8,327 nt of DNA. Source: an uncultured Opitutia bacterium. GTDB lineage: Bacteria > Verrucomicrobiota > Verrucomicrobiia > Opitutales > Opitutaceae. Under the pieces are notes generated by a model. It searched no databases and was not told where the DNA came from. It saw only the letters and a program-made list of their open reading frames with translations. Of this stretch, positions 5,995-8,327 are shown piece after piece; position 1 is the stretch's first letter, and each line of letters begins with the position of its first letter. The stretch lies in the NCBI GenBank assembly GCA_937952235.1, contig CALFZM010000010.1, positions 1 to 8,327 of the forward strand. The letters are read 5' to 3'. The position numbers and the translations under genes are program-made.

Positions 5995-8235
5995 ATGACT
6001 TCCCGAAACAAGGGGATTCTTTCCCCGGAATTTCTGGTCCCCGCCATCGGCCTCCTGTTCGCCATCCTCGTGGTCGAACCCTTCTATCGCCTCGTCGTGC
6101 AGCCGCGCTCCGAGGAGATCCAGCTGCGGCAGCGGGTGATGTCCGCCCAGGGCGCCACGGCCTCGCGCTCCGACGAGATGCGCTCGGTCTTCATCATCAT
6201 CAAGGACACCGAGCAGAAATGGGAGCTCATCTTCGCCCTGTGGGGCGGGATCATCCTCACGTACAAACTCATCCAGGTGCGCCGCGAGCGCCGGCTGTTC
6301 CGGCACGATTTCATCCGCATCCAGCCGGGCGAGCGCATCATTCCCGAGGACGCGCTCGACCGCTTCAAGGAGCTGCGCGCGACCGTGGACCGGGAGCCGC
6401 GCTGGCAGGGGCGGCTGCTGCCCGAGTGCATGCTGGCCGCGCTGCACCGCTTCCATGCGACCGCCTCCATCCAGGACGCCGCCAACGCGGTCAAGGAACG
6501 CGCCGAGCTCGCCGCGGACCGGCTCGACTCGTCGCTCTCGCTCGTGCGCTACATCTCGTGGGCGATTCCCGCGATCGGCTTCATCGGCACCGTGCGCGGC
6601 ATCGGCCTCGCGCTTGCCTTCGCGGAGGACGCGATCAAGGGCGACATCTCGCCCGTCATCGAGGCGCTCGGCCTGGCCTTCAACTCCACCCTGGTCGCCC
6701 TGCTGATTTCGATGGTGCTGATGTATTTCATGCACGTGGTGCAGGTACGCCAGGAGGCCTTCGTGCTCGAGACGCAGACCTACTCGCGGGACAAGCTGAT
6801 CGACGTGATGAAGGTGCCCGACCGCTCCGGGTCGGTGGAGTGGCCGGGCTTCGCGCACGCGGAGGGCGCGGCGCTCTCCTTCGGCCGGGCGGCGGAGGAC
6901 ATGTGGTTCGTGCAGCCGCGGCGCGTGGTGCACAATTTCTGGGCGCGGCTCTCGCATGAGCCCTCCACGCTCGCGCTCGGCAGCAAGCCGCCGTTCTCCT
7001 CCTCCGAACTCTCGTTCTTCTTCCTCCGGGAGTTCGCCGAGCGGCTGCGGCAGGCGGCCTCGCCGGTCGACCGCCTGGTCCTCGCGCTGCCGGGAAGCTA
7101 TCTGAAGGACGCGGCGACCGAGGAGGAAAAGGTCGGCCTCATGCTCGGCATGGCCGGCGAACTGAAGCTGCCCCTCGCGGGCGCGATCGACCTCGCGTGC
7201 GCCGCATTGTGCGATCCGCGCGCCGGTGGCTTCAACCCCGGGCTTCCCGTCGTCGTGCTCGACCTCTGCCTCGATGGCGCGGACTTCACGCTCTTCACCG
7301 CGGGCGAACGCCTCGCCCGGAGCGATTTCCTGCACCTCCCGCAGGCCGGATATGCCCAGTTGCTCAAGCACCTCACCGGCACGATGGGCAACCGGTTCCT
7401 CCGCCACACCGCGTTCGACATTCTCGAGGATGGGCGGATCGAGCAGACCTTCTTCCGGCAGACGAAGGAGTTCCTGCTCAGCGACGCCGCCGAATTCCGC
7501 TTCCACATCAACACGGCCACCCGCGCCTATGAGATGGTGGCGAAGCGCGAGCAACTCACGGCCGACTCGACGGCGTTCCTCACCTCGCTCGTGCAGGGGC
7601 TGCAGTCCTTCCTCGAACGATCGCCGGACGCCTCGGATCCGTGCACCGTCGCGCTGACCGAGCGCGTCAGCCACGTACCGGGGCTGGAGGCGAGGCTGCG
7701 CGCCGCGGGCTTCACGCGGCTGCTCCGGCTGCCCCGCGGCGCCGCCGCGTGTGGCGCGGCCCGCATCGGCGCGGCGCGGCTGCTCGTGCCGGACGACCTG
7801 GCCGACGTGCCGGTGGAAACCTCCGTGCCGCTCGCGGACACGCGGCGCATCGTGAGCACCCAGTGGGACGCCCGGCTGCAGAAGCACCGCGAAGCGGGGC
7901 CGCGGCTCGCACCCACGCACGCCATCCTGGGCGGGATCGGCCACGCGCTGGCCCGTCATGCGCGCTTCACCATCGGCCTCGCCGAGCTCGGCGCGGACCT
8001 GCCGCTGCCGGACGCCTTCAGCGCCGCCGGCGACTGCGTCGTGCCGCTCGTGCACGACAGCGGCCGTCTTTGGTTCCTGGATACCGCCGGCCGGTCGGCC
8101 GCGCCCGCCGAGGGCGCCACCGGGCGGACCCCGGTCGAATCGGGCGATCGCCTCACCATCCGCTGCGGCAACGCGGCCGCCGAGGTGCTGTTCGCCCATT
8201 GTCCCGCCGCCAACGGCGCGCGGCACGAGGCCTGA
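5995..8235 (+). CDS. MotA/TolQ/ExbB-type channel fused to Hsp70-like and possible FHA-like domains
   Basis: A 746-residue inner-membrane protein, about three times the length of a normal ExbB. Predicted helices: 13-31, 76-93, 186-210 and 226-249, with positive-inside charge (RRERRLFRH after helix 2). Helices 3 and 4 carry the MotA/ExbB signature: GFIGTVRGIGLAL with T199, and LAFNSTLVALLIS with T232, at the places of the pore threonines of TolQ/ExbB. The cytoplasmic remainder reads as a degenerate Hsp70/actin fold: FSSSELSFFFLREF, then LVLALPGSYL (361-370), PLAGAIDLACAAL (393-405) where Hsp70 has its EPTAAALAY segment, VVVLDLCLDGADF (to 431) at the phosphate-2 strand, and GAAACGAA (582-589) like the C-terminal LGAA of Hsp70. 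A phosphate-1 DxGT is absent and the phosphate-2 glycines are mostly lost, so ATP use is doubtful. Residues about 665-735 (FTIG, then a strand-rich part with SGDRLTIRCG) resemble an FHA domain without its phosphothreonine-binding residues. No ribosome binding site is evident. It probably powers or gates a complex with the gene downstream; substrate and process are unknown. Confidence 0.8.
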   Translation: MTSRNKGILSPEFLVPAIGLLFAILVVEPFYRLVVQPRSEEIQLRQRVMSAQGATASRSDEMRSVFIIIKDTEQKWELIFALWGGIILTYKLIQVRRERRLFRHDFIRIQPGERIIPEDALDRFKELRATVDREPRWQGRLLPECMLAALHRFHATASIQDAANAVKERAELAADRLDSSLSLVRYISWAIPAIGFIGTVRGIGLALAFAEDAIKGDISPVIEALGLAFNSTLVALLISMVLMYFMHVVQVRQEAFVLETQTYSRDKLIDVMKVPDRSGSVEWPGFAHAEGAALSFGRAAEDMWFVQPRRVVHNFWARLSHEPSTLALGSKPPFSSSELSFFFLREFAERLRQAASPVDRLVLALPGSYLKDAATEEEKVGLMLGMAGELKLPLAGAIDLACAALCDPRAGGFNPGLPVVVLDLCLDGADFTLFTAGERLARSDFLHLPQAGYAQLLKHLTGTMGNRFLRHTAFDILEDGRIEQTFFRQTKEFLLSDAAEFRFHINTATRAYEMVAKREQLTADSTAFLTSLVQGLQSFLERSPDASDPCTVALTERVSHVPGLEARLRAAGFTRLLRLPRGAAACGAARIGAARLLVPDDLADVPVETSVPLADTRRIVSTQWDARLQKHREAGPRLAPTHAILGGIGHALARHARFTIGLAELGADLPLPDAFSAAGDCVVPLVHDSGRLWFLDTAGRSAAPAEGATGRTPVESGDRLTIRCGNAAAEVLFAHCPAANGARHEA

Positions 8236-8256
8236 TCGCCGCAGCCCCTTCCCTCC

Positions 8257-8327
8257 ATGGCGTCCCTGGCCCAGAAGCGACGGGAGACCGAGGTCTTCAG
8301 CATGTCGTTCCTCGACTGCATCTGCTG
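8257..8327 (+). CDS. Probable MotB/ExbD/TolR-like partner subunit, N-terminal fragment (cut by window edge)
   Basis: Twenty-three codons and two bases are present from an ATG at 8257, 21 bases after the stop of the channel-fusion gene on the same strand. The peptide has a basic cytoplasmic start (AQKRRETEVF) and then SMSFLDCICC. In MotB, ExbD and TolR a short basic tail precedes a single membrane helix with a proton-binding Asp near its cytoplasmic end; D20 here holds that position at the start of what should be a helix. Position next to an ExbB-type gene, the usual place for such a partner, supports this. I recall similar SFLDxICCGFGA starts in Verrucomicrobiota and Planctomycetota proteins, but the rest of the helix and the periplasmic part are outside the window, so the family is not proven. 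Confidence 0.55.
   Translation, partial: MASLAQKRRETEVFSMSFLDCIC

Noticed and set aside
5962..8226. Minus-strand open frame of about 750 codons opposite the channel-fusion gene
   Set aside because: The composition is a typical codon shadow (R, E, G, H, A rich, no membrane helices or motifs), and the plus strand carries clear ExbB and Hsp70-like patterns.
5995..8327. Zorya-type defence (ZorA/ZorB) considered for the channel and its partner
   Set aside because: ZorA has a long coiled-coil tail rather than an Hsp70-like domain, and no ZorC, ZorD or ZorE gene is visible. The right edge cuts the locus, so it cannot be fully excluded.

Overview
The window is a high-GC bacterial chromosomal segment, densely packed with genes and with no sign of a mobile element, CRISPR array, tRNA or rRNA. 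The gene styles suggest a Verrucomicrobiota-like organism, perhaps an Opitutales relative: cytoplasmic hybrid kinases, glycine-zipper lipoproteins, an ExbB-type channel beside a protein starting with a 'SMSFLDCICC' segment, and weak Shine-Dalgarno signals. This placement is an inference and no phylogenetic marker here proves it.

Left part (1-1352): a phospholipid and cofactor block. On the minus strand pgsA (phosphatidylglycerophosphate synthase) is followed by the first 36 codons of what looks like pgpA (phosphatidylglycerophosphatase A), so two consecutive steps of phosphatidylglycerol synthesis are encoded together. Divergent from them is coaD (phosphopantetheine adenylyltransferase, coenzyme A synthesis).

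Middle part (1353-4303): a 280-base leader with three strong hairpins, a run of nine C and a perfect 19-base palindrome that abuts a start codon. It precedes a signalling cluster: a soluble kinase with an intact receiver, a degenerate receiver, a coiled coil and a NarX/DesK-type kinase core; a NarL/LuxR-type response regulator whose start overlaps the kinase stop (ATGA); and a stand-alone CheY-like receiver. The kinase has no membrane segment, so its input is probably cytoplasmic or comes through its own receiver domains.

Right part (4304-8327): two minus-strand envelope genes (a DUF4136-like lipoprotein and a glycine-zipper/coiled-coil lipoprotein), then an AT-richer divergent intergenic region, then a large plus-strand gene. 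Its 746-residue product joins a four-helix MotA/TolQ/ExbB-type proton channel to what reads as a degenerate Hsp70/actin-fold domain and a possible FHA-like C-terminus. It is followed after 21 bases by the start of a gene cut off by the window edge, whose N-terminus has an Asp at the entrance of a probable membrane helix, as in MotB/ExbD/TolR. This pair is the most unusual content: a possible ion-driven stator whose channel subunit carries a fused chaperone-fold domain.
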